From Stemphylium vesicarium (taxonomy: Eukaryota; Ascomycota; Dothideomycetes; Pleosporales; Pleosporaceae), in contig QXCR01000055.1 in NCBI GenBank assembly GCA_004380135.1, positions 62,001 to 126,000 on the forward strand: 64,000 bases of DNA. The letters run 5' to 3'. Made by a program: the position numbers and the translations under genes. Within the stretch, counting starts at the first letter, position 1. The number at the start of each line of letters is the position of its first letter. Of the stretch, positions 34,538 through 45,086 are shown piece after piece. The notes beneath the pieces were generated by a model that had not been told where the DNA came from, did no database searches, and was given only the letters and a program-made list of their open reading frames with translations.

Positions 34538-36616
34538 CTAGTACTCTTTTGCCATTTCGTCTACGCTTTCATTAACCTTTCGGATGGCTACTTGCCTCAC
34601 TCCTGCCACTTCCTTCACAGTTATCCTCGAAGCCTGATGGGTCATCGGAGGCCTGACTGGACGCGCTTCCGGTGGTAGCGGTGGCAATCCTTTATTAACG
34701 TCCAACGATGTGACCCGAGTCACGGTCTTGAGCGGGCTGGGTTTGTACGGTCGATGTACAACGCGGGGCGCCGCTTTGGTCAAGCGAGGGGTGCTACCCC
34801 GACGCTCTGACTTCGCGGTAGTTGCACTGCTTCGCTGGCTGTGCTTCGCTTTACTTGTCGTGTTGCCTCCAGAGTTGGGCCGGTAGGCTGTCCGCATCGC
34901 GCTTGGTGTGCGGGTTGGAGAAGGTGGGTCTGGTCTCAATGGGGGATTTCTGAAAGCTGGATGGAGGTCGCTGCTGCCGTTTTCAGGCTCGCAACGAACA
35001 TCGGACCCACGCGGGCTGCTACGCTCACAAAACACGGATGGTAACTTGTGTTGCAACTTTTGCTCCACCTTAACTTTCAACTCTTTATCCATTGTGCGTC
35101 TTGGTGTAGTCTTGCTCATTCGTTTCCAGAGGCTGAAGGGATTCTCCTTTGGTGTGCTCAATGCTGTCACAACAGCCGGTACAGTAGGAATTCCTTCCTT
35201 TTTCCATTTTGGCTTCCACCAGGATGTCGCCGGCGCCTTTGGTTTTTCCGCAGAAACTTCGAGCTTACATGGCCAATCCACAGAGTTCTGGGACGAATCA
35301 GACGAGAAGCAGGAATGTGCCACGTCCACCTCTGGCATCCAGACAAGGTCTTGGGTTTGGCCCAAGTCGCGAGGACATCCTGATGTAGTAGGTTTCTTCG
35401 TCGTGTGATCTGCCGATTCCCTGCGCCGTGTCTGCGGTCGAACTGCTAGTGACTTCGATCTTCTCAGATGGGAGTCGTAGCTTGTTGTGTGGGATATCTG
35501 GGGGCGGGCTAGCTCACGCGCAAGTGCGGCGCCGTCCCACTTCCCAAATGCCGAATCTCTGCTGATATCTCGGTCGAACCTTTCGCTGTTGACCGCTCCA
35601 AATTTCGTGCCTGAGTACCGCTCTTCCAACGGGGATACGTCCCATCTAGCAGGTGAATCGGCTGTTTCCGGTCGGCAAGCAGACAAACGCAAAGCGCCGT
35701 TGCGCAACCGTTCCCTGTCGATCGCCAAAGACCTTCCTTCGACAAAATTCTTGGGTCGTGTTGTTTGGTCTTCGCCTGTAGATCTTGCTACGAGTGCGGC
35801 TATATCGTCAAAGCTCAACTGGTTATTTTGAACAAAATACGAGTATCGCAGCCAGTCCAGGTCTTTCTTCGGACCGAACGTGATTGTCATCGGCGTGCGC
35901 GGACGATCAGAATATACATCGGTGGTGAGCTTTGGTGGCTCCTCTGTTCTCGCGGGTACAGGCGCAAAGGCCTCTGGGCGCAACACTGTGCTTTGGCTGG
36001 CTTCGTAAGCACTGTCTTTTCGCTGGTGTCCCTTTCGTTGCGCTCCGCAATCCGTCCAGCTATCCTCTGGCTCTTTCACTTCCTCTCGCGGCCAAGGCTC
36101 AACAAAGCATTCCTCGGTTACTGGAAGGGTTGGTGAAGGCGATCTGACCTCACGGCGGCCATGGAGAAATTTACCCACTCTTACGGAATCGTCATCAGCG
36201 ACCTGCTTGACCACCTCCCAGCCTTCTTCTTGTTTTCCTGTGCAGCAGCTGATGCGGTTCAGCTGTCGCAGCGCAACCTCGAGACCTGTTCTTGCTTCCC
36301 TCATTAATCCTCCATCGACGCGCATGGCCTCTCCTTGATAAGCCGCCGTTGGCCTCATCCACGCTTCTCTTCCTGTCCCTTGCATACTCTGGTGTTGTTC
36401 GCGCAACATCGTAGCGTAGTGTCGACACCGTTCCAGGGTAAACTGAAGCTCGCTGTCTTCCTCCTGCAGCCGGTCGGGTTGTGGGATAATAGTATGCACA
36501 ACGGCCTTCCAATCCGCCCACTTTGAGACTTTAACGTATTCGTCGTCGTGTCCGCACAGGTAGATGCGGTGAAAGATGTATGGGTAGGCTGGCGGCGCTT
36601 TTTTGCAAGGGAGCAC
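34538..36616 (-). CDS. Large disordered hypothetical protein, 5' end unresolved
   Basis: An uninterrupted frame of about 690 codons ends at TAG 34538-34540. The conserved-looking start is PAYPYIFHRIYLCGHDDEYV, followed by KVSKWADWKAVVHTIIP and a helical stretch with LQFTLERCRHYATMLREQ. The rest (about residue 120 onward) is Ser/Pro/Arg/Lys-rich and probably unstructured, ending DEMAKEY. I do not recognise the family. There is no in-frame ATG at the expected start. The nearest is ATG 36670, which reads MADKSAVAAATVPEKI and then meets a TAG at 36622-36620 in the same frame as the long frame. That TAG could instead be the AG of a 3' splice site (GATTTAG) with an upstream exon. A 58-nt intron with donor GTCAGT is one possibility. 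Confidence 0.55.
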   Translation of the reverse strand: MLPCKKAPPAYPYIFHRIYLCGHDDEYVKVSKWADWKAVVHTIIPQPDRLQEEDSELQFTLERCRHYATMLREQHQSMQGTGREAWMRPTAAYQGEAMRVDGGLMREARTGLEVALRQLNRISCCTGKQEEGWEVVKQVADDDSVRVGKFLHGRREVRSPSPTLPVTEECFVEPWPREEVKEPEDSWTDCGAQRKGHQRKDSAYEASQSTVLRPEAFAPVPARTEEPPKLTTDVYSDRPRTPMTITFGPKKDLDWLRYSYFVQNNQLSFDDIAALVARSTGEDQTTRPKNFVEGRSLAIDRERLRNGALRLSACRPETADSPARWDVSPLEERYSGTKFGAVNSERFDRDISRDSAFGKWDGAALARELARPQISHTTSYDSHLRRSKSLAVRPQTRRRESADHTTKKPTTSGCPRDLGQTQDLVWMPEVDVAHSCFSSDSSQNSVDWPCKLEVSAEKPKAPATSWWKPKWKKEGIPTVPAVVTALSTPKENPFSLWKRMSKTTPRRTMDKELKVKVEQKLQHKLPSVFCERSSPRGSDVRCEPENGSSDLHPAFRNPPLRPDPPSPTRTPSAMRTAYRPNSGGNTTSKAKHSQRSSATTAKSERRGSTPRLTKAAPRVVHRPYKPSPLKTVTRVTSLDVNKGLPPLPPEARPVRPPMTHQASRITVKEVAGVRQVAIRKVNESVDEMAKEY

Positions 36617-36670
36617 GTGCTAAATCTTTTCCGGTACTGTTGCTGCTGCTACTGCAGACTTATCAGCCAT

Positions 36671-37253
36671 GACTGACGTTTCAATATCGCCGCAAGGGGG
36701 GGGGGGGGGGGGGGGTAAATAATATAACTCGTAGCGTTGGTGTTGGCTCCCTACGGTCTCTATATTCGGGCCCCGACAATGCGCATCACGAAGCGGCAGG
36801 CAAACAACATGACAAACCCCGTATACCGCCGCAGAAGAGTGTTTGATGCGAAAGGAAAAGGTATTGAAGCTCTTCTCGGGTAACAATGCCACGTCATGGA
36901 GCTGAGCTATTAGTTTTGCCTTTGCTTTTTGTTATTGCTCACCTGCGTTGTTGATCAGGCGGTCAGGTGGGTTAGGGTTAAGTAAGGGTCGGAACATTCT
37001 TTCCATTAACAAAAAGAAAAATACGGCTCGTCGTGGCCTTGGAACGCGACATGTGTAGCTACTGACGTCATGCCATCATCGCCCATCTTTGTTTGCGTGG
37101 CCGACTTCGGATATCATATGCTTTGAGGACTCCACAAGGAAAGAACGCCACGGTTCGCTAAATGAACAGATGCCCCCACACCACCCAAGACGCAAAGAAA
37201 AGAAGGAAGATATGTAACAATCAAAACACCACCATGTCAAAGCGATTTCGGTG
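36671..37253. other. 5' flank of the disordered-protein gene with poly-G
   Basis: Contains the G20 homopolymer at 36696-36715 and possibly an unrecognised 5' exon: the minus-strand frame 36892-36623 is open and in phase with the downstream gene. The rest of the region to 37253 includes the 3' flank of the LtrA-like gene and shows nothing else. Confidence 0.4.
36696..36715. repeat. G20 homopolymer
   Basis: Twenty consecutive G residues lie just upstream of the disordered-protein gene (minus strand poly-C). If this region were coding, length changes would shift frame, and read errors are likely at such tracts. Confidence 0.9.
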
Positions 37254-39387
37254 TTATTGTCCGTTGCTCACGGGTGTATATCCCGTAGGCGTGTAACCCA
37301 TGTACGCTGTGTGAGTCTCCGGGTCTGGACTCAGCGTTGGTGGTGTACTCGGAAGAGGTTCCAACATGTAGCCTTGATGCGGCGAACTGTAGCCCGTGCT
37401 AGCAGCCGTGAGCGGCCTCATATCATCGGGACGCATACTCCACCGTGCCGCTTTGTCCATATCGTCCAGGTCGGTAACGGGGTCGTGCGGTACATGGCCG
37501 TGTAAAGCACCCGTTTCATGCACAGAACCGTGCGAGCTGTGCCGTTGATGATGGCCATGTTCTTCAAACTCGAGCGCATATGGCTTTCCGCTTTTCTTAA
37601 GTTGGTGGTTACACCATAGTGCGCTTATCTTGTCGCTGCACAGGATCAGGAAGAGGAGCATGACGCAGACGGGTAGCATCGCGGGTGATTCGATGGCGGC
37701 GTAAATCTTGGTGTCGTTGGCCATGAGGGCTAACATTGCACCGCCGACGCCAAAAGTGAGACAACGGGAAATGACGGATGTAAAGTCGAAGAGGTCGGCT
37801 TTATGGCGCCGGATCAGGAAGAGGAAAAGGACTAGGCAGACGATGAGGAGACAGAAAGAGGCCCAGTAGTACATGTAGACGAGCCTCCATGCTTTGAGGC
37901 CAACTTCAAGCGGGCTGTGGTCTTCGAGTTTGTCCACGGGAAGCTTCATGCCGAGGCCGGTGTACATGCCGTTGCTGATGGAGTAGGACACATTTTTGAA
38001 GGCGATGGGCCAGGTGCTATCCTCATCGTCTTCCCCAAATGTGTAGTCTTCCGAATCTTCGGGCGAGCAAATACCAGTGGTGTTTCCGATACTCCAGATG
38101 GCGGATTGCGCTTCGTAGAAGAAGTTTCTGGTCTCCAGTTTGGCATCGAGTTCGTAGTACTCTAGCAGCGAAAGGAGCTTGTCTCGCAGTTTAGCTCCAT
38201 CCAGACTTTCGATCTGACAGTACTGGGTAATTTTTGCAGTGGCTTTGTTGGTGTTGTTGACGACGTAGCGCGCTAGCGCAAGTTGCTGCGAGCCTTCGAC
38301 TACGCCGACGATGGCGAGTTGGAGTGGGAAATGGAGAAGACTCCAGATTTGCTGCCGGATAGTTCCATAGTGGCCATGGGGGAAGTTATCGAAGTAGCTA
38401 AGAAGGATGTTAGTATCGATACTCGAACATTGGTGTCGGGGAACTCACAGAGCCCAGACCAGGACCAGAATGACAATGATGCACATGATCAGAAAGCAAC
38501 CCTCAACATCCAATCCATGCTTACCCATGATCCTCGTGACGGTCTTAGTAACACCAATTGCTCCTTCACCAATGACGATGATGGTAAGTAGACTCATACG
38601 CTCCATCAGATGTGTCTTTTTGAAGCTAAGCATGCGCCAGAAGCACGAGATGGCGATGACTGTAATGGCTTCCAAGACCATGACGACGTACCAGACCAGG
38701 TAGATATGCCGTTGAGCGTGGTTCCCCTCGCGAAAGACGGGTGTCATACCCACAAAAACACCCATACTGACTGCGTATATTATGAACATGAGCAAGAGGG
38801 GTATGTAGATCTTTGAGTACTTGGCCCTCCAGGTGAAGAAGAGAACGACAAGATACTGCATAGCAAGAAGACCCCTGCTCATGACGAGTGTATAGCATAG
38901 AATGCGGAAGTTCTGTACATATTAACAGAATGCACCAGATGAATTGCGACCAAGTACTCACGGTGTTGTTCCTCTTTCCGTTCTCATTTGTAGGATTGAA
39001 CTGACTCCCCACCAGTGCCAGCCCAACAAACACAATGAACTGCACTGTCTTGCACACACGCTCATAGAGCGAGTCTCGCGCAAACCGCACGTCGTGCAAT
39101 GTGATTTGGAACCAGCATGACCACAGGATGCCAAAGAAGCCAATGTATCCCAGGAGGTAGTCTACATCGGTGATTGAATGGTAAGCTGTGAACGTTGCCA
39201 AATTCGCAACGAAGAAAAGGTCGAAGAAGAGTTCAACACTATTCGCCTCGTGTCGCTGGGAGAAGACGAGATTCTCATGATCGGCACCGACGAGTGGGCT
39301 TTCGATGAACGGTGTTGTTTTGTGTAGTCGCCTTAGGTGTTTTTCGGCGTCGACATCGCGCTTGTGGCCGTGGAAACTCCAACCCAT
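37254..39387 (-). CDS. Low temperature requirement A (LtrA)-like membrane protein
   Basis: Three exons (39387-38962, 38912-38449, 38397-37254) encode 677 aa. The first third carries the LtrA hallmark VELFFDLFFVANLATFTAYH, followed by many hydrophobic helices. These include LLGYIGFFGILWSCWFQITL, IYIPLLLMFIIYAVSMGVFV and FLIMCIIVILVLVWALYFDNF. The sequence MERMSLLTIIVIGEGAIGV matches the conserved ERxxLxxIIxLGE motif. A second bundle of helices lies near residues 455-570, and the tail is cytosolic, His- and Pro-rich. The LtrA family is mostly bacterial; its molecular function is not established. The fungal form has an inserted acidic loop (DSEDYTFGEDDEDS). Likely a polytopic plasma-membrane or endomembrane protein. 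Confidence 0.8.
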
Positions 39388-40899
39388 ACTCGCAATACCC
39401 GGCGTACTATCAAGGTTTCTTCGCGAAAGAGTAGTAAAAGAAAGAAAGTTGAAGGTAAAAGAAGATTAGACCGAATTAGGTAGAAACGAATGAAGCTAAC
39501 GAGAGACGCGAAACTATACACCAAGGAAAAGGCCACGATCAGGATTCCGCGGTGGGCACTACCAGGACTCTTATGCGAATCTCCCCATTTCCCAGTACTC
39601 CATACGGCACCAAGAAATTCCAGGACACAGTAGCGTAAGCTCTATCTTAGGGTGGAAGGACCCTAGGCTCAGCACTACGGCGCTGGCCGCATCTTCTTTC
39701 CTCCAGCTCACGCAGGAAACGGAAACGGTACCAATCGTACCGCATGGTGGCTCGTCGCACGGCCGTGCTAGGTTAGGAACCCCTACCGACTTCGTATGCA
39801 GAGACCCAAGGCACCCAACGATGCTTGGAAGCTGCGGAGGAAGCTTTTCCTCTCCCGCCAAGCCCCCCTCTGTCTGCCATGTCGGGCTGAGCGGCAGCAA
39901 GCCGTGCGTGCGAACACGAGTGCTGACGGCGCTTTGGCATGCAGTTGGGAACAGGAATAGGGAGGAGACGGAGCGTGTAGCTGTTATTCTAGTCCAATTG
40001 ATGCAGCACGTGAGGCTTGGCGCGCTGCGGTGTCGAATTAGACGGTGTGGAGCGTTTCGAGAGTCAGCTCAGCCGCCCGATGAAGCTCCGCAGGCGGACC
40101 GTCACTGTTTAGCGGAGCAACTGTGGCGGAGGGTCGCTTCAGCAAGCCTCAGTATAAGGCTAGCATAGTGCATCGTAGCATTGGAAGGTAACAGGCTTCG
40201 GCTGTGTATGCTTTCGTGTTGATGGAGTTGCTGCAATGAAAACCGCACTCGCTCACCCTGCTGGCGAAGCGGTTAGTTCCGTGTTCAGTAATTCCGCAGG
40301 TCCGTCCGCGACTCGCAATTACCCTACGATACCCAGCAATCTGTTGATGCGACCAGGCTTATAGACAGAAGCTCATTCTCCCTTCCAACCCTTTTATCTC
40401 CAGGTATGCTCATGGCACTGAGTCAGACGCATTACCCGGCATGCTGGAAGTGCATCTCCTAAGCTTCTGTGTACTAGTCACTAGTCCTCAGCCGTGTAAG
40501 ACCTGACCGGCCGCCTGAGGTGACTAACGTTTATTCACGGCTGGAAGCAAAAGCAACCGAGTAGAATTCTCGTCAGCAAGCGAAGTTGTCATCTTCTTCG
40601 GGAAAGCCGGTAAGCCGAATTTGTAAATCGCACTCCTCTTCATCTATCGTCTGCCTTTTCATCATGGCCTTGGTGTGTGTTGGTTGAATGTTTGATGGAT
40701 AGAGACTACGTTACACCGCATACAGGCATACACATAAGTGTCGAAAGCGATTCTTCGTGTTGAAGAGGGTATTGGCTCGGGGCCTCCGTCTCATACGCTT
40801 GCTCTACAATAACCATACAACGCCGCGCTGATCGTGCAGACCCAAAAACAGCCTAAACCATGCAAATATGCTACATTGTGTACAACCCTTGGCACTCTC
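39388..40899. other. Intergenic region
   Basis: About 1.5 kb holding the LtrA-like gene promoter and the 3' flank of the MFS gene. Open frames up to about 115 codons (39571-39900 -, 39821-40168 +) overlap each other and carry no motif. No repeat or RNA gene seen. Confidence 0.5.
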
Positions 40900-42701
40900 T
40901 TACTTTCGTATCAAGCCTGTGCGCTCATTCATATCTTCACCGATTTCCTCCTCTTCATCTTCGTCTTCATCTTCGTCGTCTTCATCGCTCCATCCTTCGG
41001 CTTCGAGGCCTTCACCTCGAATACCAAAACTCAGTACGAAACCGATGAGCGCGATACCAGCGAAGATGCCAAATGGTAGAGCTTCTCCCTTGGGCTGTAT
41101 CTTGGTGGCGGCTGTAAAGAGAGAGCCCGAAACGAAGGGCCCAGCGGCGCGCCCGGCGGCAGAAAGGGTCTGGGCAAGACCGTTGAGAGTTCCGAGGACG
41201 TTGTGATTGGGCGCTGAGTTTGTGATCTGCATGCAGTTAGCATCTGCAAGGTTCAGACATTCGTACAAACGGAGTAACTCACCATAAGAAGCGCAGCAGT
41301 CAAACCACCGACACCTGCGACTGTCTTGATGACCAACACTACACCAAGCTCGAACCACAACCAGCCAGCTCCTGAGCCGATGCCCCTATATGGACTGTCC
41401 TCTTTGTAGCCCACCCATGGCATAAGGCCGAATGCTGCGATGAACAGCCCTAAGCTGACCCTGTATGCCATCTTATTACCTAGCTTACCCCGCAGCCGTC
41501 CAAATATACCTACTTGGAACAGTATGGTGATGGCACCTGCAAAGGACAGTGAAAGTCCAACAGCCTCTGGCTTCAGGCCGCGTCCAGTCGGGGGCTGCTC
41601 CTCGGCGAAAATGGGATATAAAGAGTTGTACGAGATGTTCGCCAATTGGAATATGAAGTATGTGACGAGAAGCAGGATGGTATCCCTGTTCAAGATCTCT
41701 TGCCGTGTGAGCTCTTCGCCGTTGGAGTGAGGGAACAGCGTGGGCGCAGATTCTCCGGAGGCGTCTGATGCATCGTCCTCGTCCTCATCCTCCTCTATTC
41801 CGTCAACATGGTGTGAGCCATGGTTCTTTTGGCTGCCGAGTAGGCGGCGCACGTAGGTCGGGCGCGTTGAGCTTGTAAACTGCCACATCCAAGAGAATAG
41901 ACTGCCCAGTCTCTTTCCTAGAGGCGGCAGGTTCCTTGCTTCTTCCAGACTCTCTTCCAAGAAGAGCATGCACACGACCAAGTCGATGGCGAGTATGAGG
42001 GCGGAGAAGAGGTTCGGTAGGAGGTAAGGATATGGGTTCGACTCGTTGCTATAGAAGGGGTTCTTGTAGAGGACCAACAGCCCTCCCACGATGGGTCCCG
42101 TGATACCACCGATACCGTAAACAACAGGTAGGTAGGTGAAGGCACGCGACTGGTTGCTTCGATCCGTGATCTCGCCCAAACATGTTGACACGACGCCCGA
42201 GTTGCCGTTGACAAAGCCCATGAGTGCCTGTACGAGTATAGCATGCCATAGCTCTCTGCAGAACCCGAATGCCAGGAAACAGCACATGGTCAGGAAAGTG
42301 CCCATGATGATGACTGGTTTCCGTCCAATCTTATCAGACAGCCAACCCCAAAAGAAGTTTGTCGTGAATTGCGCAAGCGCGAAAGATGACGCGATGAGGC
42401 CAACATATAGACCTGCTTGCCCGTCCTTTACTTCAGGGAACGACTTTGTCATCTCTGGCAGGTATGGGCTTATCGAGTTGAGAGCTGTCTGCTCAGCAAG
42501 AGCTATGACGGCCAGGACGATAAGTTGCCGCGTTGGTAGAGGCGACTCATGGTGGTTGTGGCCATCGTCGGAGCGATCGTTGTCTCGGCGCGTAGGCGAA
42601 GTCGAGGGTGGGCGACCGCGACTCCTAGGGGGTATCGTGGGAAAGGTTTCGTAGTGGAGCGTCGATCTACGCGCCTCGATGGCCGGTCGTCGCGAGGGCA
42701 T
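40900..42701 (-). CDS. MFS transporter, zinc-induced-facilitator/YCR023C-like
   Basis: Two exons (42701-41283, 41226-40900) encode 581 aa. A Ser/Arg/His-rich cytosolic N-terminus leads into transmembrane segments that begin RQLIVLAVIALAEQTALNSI. The MFS signature WGWLSDKIGRKPVIIMG lies between TM2 and TM3, and GPIVGGLL is in TM5. A long acidic loop (about residues 280-340) separates the two six-helix halves. The second half includes LLLVTYFIFQLANISYNSLY and GRLRGKLGNKMAYR, and the last exon supplies TM11-12. The tail is strikingly acidic, a run of E and D. The N-half signature and layout match fungal MFS proteins related to yeast YCR023C. Substrate unknown. Confidence 0.82.
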
Positions 42702-43301
42702 GGTGGGCTGATGTGCTACCTCGTCGAGGTGTAGAAGTCGCAGTGAGCTTTCGCATGCATCGAGGCGAATACGAATAGAAGAGTGATGATGGGATTTGGC
42801 GTCGACTGAGAGATGCGGTTCGGGTTGAAGATTTCAGGCTGGCATCACGCGCGGCTTGAGTACGTCATAATCGCAGGAACCCGCCCGCTTGGCGCGACAT
42901 GACCGTCCCTCGGGAAGCGCCTCACCATCGGGTCGTGAATTATCTCCGGCTCCTTCACCGTGTTTGTCTCTGCAGTCATGCAACATGATTTTTTTTTTCT
43001 CTAATTATGCTCATGTTTATTGAATCCACGGCTTCGCAATCGCACATCCCGCATCACCTTGTGCGATCTCGCATAACGCGCAAACGTAGAGCGAGACCCA
43101 CCGCCATCTCGATACGTGGACGTGCACTTCAACTAAGTCATCCGAATTGGCGATAGTCTCATTGGTAGAGGAGTCTAGAAACATCCTGGCCATCGCAATA
43201 CGGGGCTGCATGTCACCGTCAGTAATGCGCTGGTCTCATCGTTATGGTTTCATTGGTCTACCAACTACCAAAGACATGGTCATGCTCTCAATACCTCTGA
43301 T
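42702..43301. other. Intergenic spacer
   Basis: 600 bp containing the MFS gene promoter and the 3' flank of the PfkB kinase gene. A T9-10 run lies at about 42989-42999. No gene is supported. Confidence 0.5.
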
Positions 43302-43662
43302 TTATTCTACATGTAGGCTAATTGTCATCTTCCCTCCAAGCTGTCTCTGTAGACTCAGGCGAGCCTTGTTCTTGGCAAGACGCTTCATCACCTTGACGCC
43401 ATTCCACGTTTCTTCACCGTCGCTTACAACGCAAGTTGGCAGCCCAATCTGCTCAATCGCAAAGCTGGCAGCCACATGGCCGTATACTGATGCTTCCTTG
43501 ATGTCTTGAGATATCTTCCAGCCTCGCATAAATCCGCCGAGAAACGCATTCCCTCCACCGGTGGCATCGACAACCTCAGTAGCTCCAGCTTCATAATATG
43601 CTGGAAGCCACAAGTTGCTGGCCATACTTTGGATGGTCAGCGAGCCCTGCTCACCAGCTCTC

Positions 43663-43705
<43 letters not shown>

Positions 43706-44537
43706 CGTATTTGCCTTCCACTCCAGTCGCTGTGCAGAACTCCCGCGCATATGCTTCTAGTTTCTCTGGCTGAAAGTTTGTGGAAGTCGAGCCATCTCCG
43801 TACAGTGCAGCTATCTCTAAATGATTCGGCGGGAAGATATCCACAAGCTTGCAGGCCTCTAGAAATGCCTGTCGGTTCTGTGGGACGCAGGCCGCTGGGA
43901 ACGGTTCCCACACGATCAAAGGCCGCCTTTTGATGTGGTAATGAGCACGAAGCTTCATCAACTCTGGCACCTGCTCTCGGATTTCCTCCGGCGTCGCTAG
44001 GAAATGGAATGCTTGCGAGGTCATCAAGACACCGAAGTTGAAATCCTTTGGCAAAGGTCTCAATGGCTCCGTAGTATAGCGAAACGTTTTGACTAGGAGT
44101 AGTCAGTGAGTTGCGAAAGCTGGTGCAAAATAATTGTTGCGGAGTCTTACCATCAAATGTGTCATCTTGGTACTCCAAAAGTCCCCTGGTACTCTTTTTG
44201 TCTTTGCGAATCACGAGTTGCAAGTGTATAGACCAGTTGGTCAGCTTATCTAGTACCGCGTCGGGGAAATCATGTCCTGAAACGACCAGGCAACCCACTC
44301 TTCTACAATGTGGTAACGGGCAAAAGAGACGACTACCCAGCGTTGCTATGAGGGGCGTATGCGTCAGCGAGCTGTGCACACTGCATTCGGAAGGACCATA
44401 CCATAAGTTCCAGAACCCCCCGCAATGTCAATCAACGGCTCTCGTGAGGGCAGACGAATCTCGTCGATAACCACCATTCCAAGCAAATCCGTATCGACAC
44501 TGGAGTATTCTGGTTCTTCTGAAAGCTGTGTATCCAT
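43302..44537 (-). CDS. PfkB-family carbohydrate kinase, Mak32-like, with polyvaline tract
   Basis: Three exons (44537-44402, 44345-44151, 44092-43302) encode 373 aa. The N-terminus reads VDTDLLGMVVIDEI, then GGSGTYATLGSRLF, the PfkB sugar-binding start. The C-terminal ATP/catalytic motif is DATGGGNAFLGGF, which keeps the DATGxG Asp-Gly pattern with the usual DTTGAGD position changed to DATGGGN. The loss of the catalytic Asp (GAGD to GGGN) is shared with Mak32-type members in my recollection. Mak32 is needed for stability of L-A dsRNA virus particles in yeast; the role here is inference. Residues 240-254 are fifteen consecutive valines encoded by a (GTT)14 microsatellite plus GTG, in place of the short VVVRAGEQGS strand expected. 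Confidence 0.75.
43665..43706. repeat. (AAC)14 microsatellite inside a coding exon
   Basis: Fourteen perfect AAC units on the plus strand, read as GTT (Val) on the coding minus strand of the PfkB kinase. Length changes would be multiples of three and so keep frame. Confidence 0.95.
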
Positions 44538-45086
44538 GTTGCGCTGTTGTGGCGGACGAGTAGTCGATGGCTGCAGAAGCGATGTCAGTGGACTTGAGTA
44601 GTAGTCAGTTCGACGAACGAATGAGGGGCTTTCAGAGCTCTTTAGCGAGAGTCGCCACTAGGACAAAGCGTTTGCTCGGAGGGTGTCACGGCGGGGGTGA
44701 GCAAACGCAGTCCAGACAAGCTACAAACGAAGGCGCTCGGGTCAGTTTCCTCTATCAAGTGTTGTCGTTGTCGCAAAACCCCTTGTGTAATTACACATGA
44801 CAGAGTTAGGCCAATCTGCCCAAGCTGGCATGAGAGAAAGGAACCAAATTGAAATACAACCCGTATTTCCCGGCACCGAAAGGATCATCGACGAGAAACC
44901 TGTTGAAACATGATGTTAAGGTATATTTATACCCCTATCTGTGCTTCAACAAGGATATAGCGTTGAACGAAGAACCAATTGAAGAAGAGAAACTACAGCA
45001 CATATACAACTTGTGCATGAGATACCAAATACCAGATCTAGCCTTTAACCCGATTCCATCCATACCAGTCTCTTCCAACGTCCTAT
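44538..45086. other. Intergenic spacer
   Basis: 549 bp upstream of the PfkB start and downstream of the DJ-1-like gene. It includes an A+T-rich segment (44850-45060) with an open plus-strand frame that runs into the antisense of the DJ-1-like gene. I judge it non-coding. Confidence 0.45.

Noticed and set aside
34908..35408. 166-codon plus-strand frame
   Set aside because: Shadow of the disordered minus-strand protein at 34538-36616.
42136..42654. 172-codon plus-strand frame
   Set aside because: Antisense to transmembrane helices of the MFS transporter.
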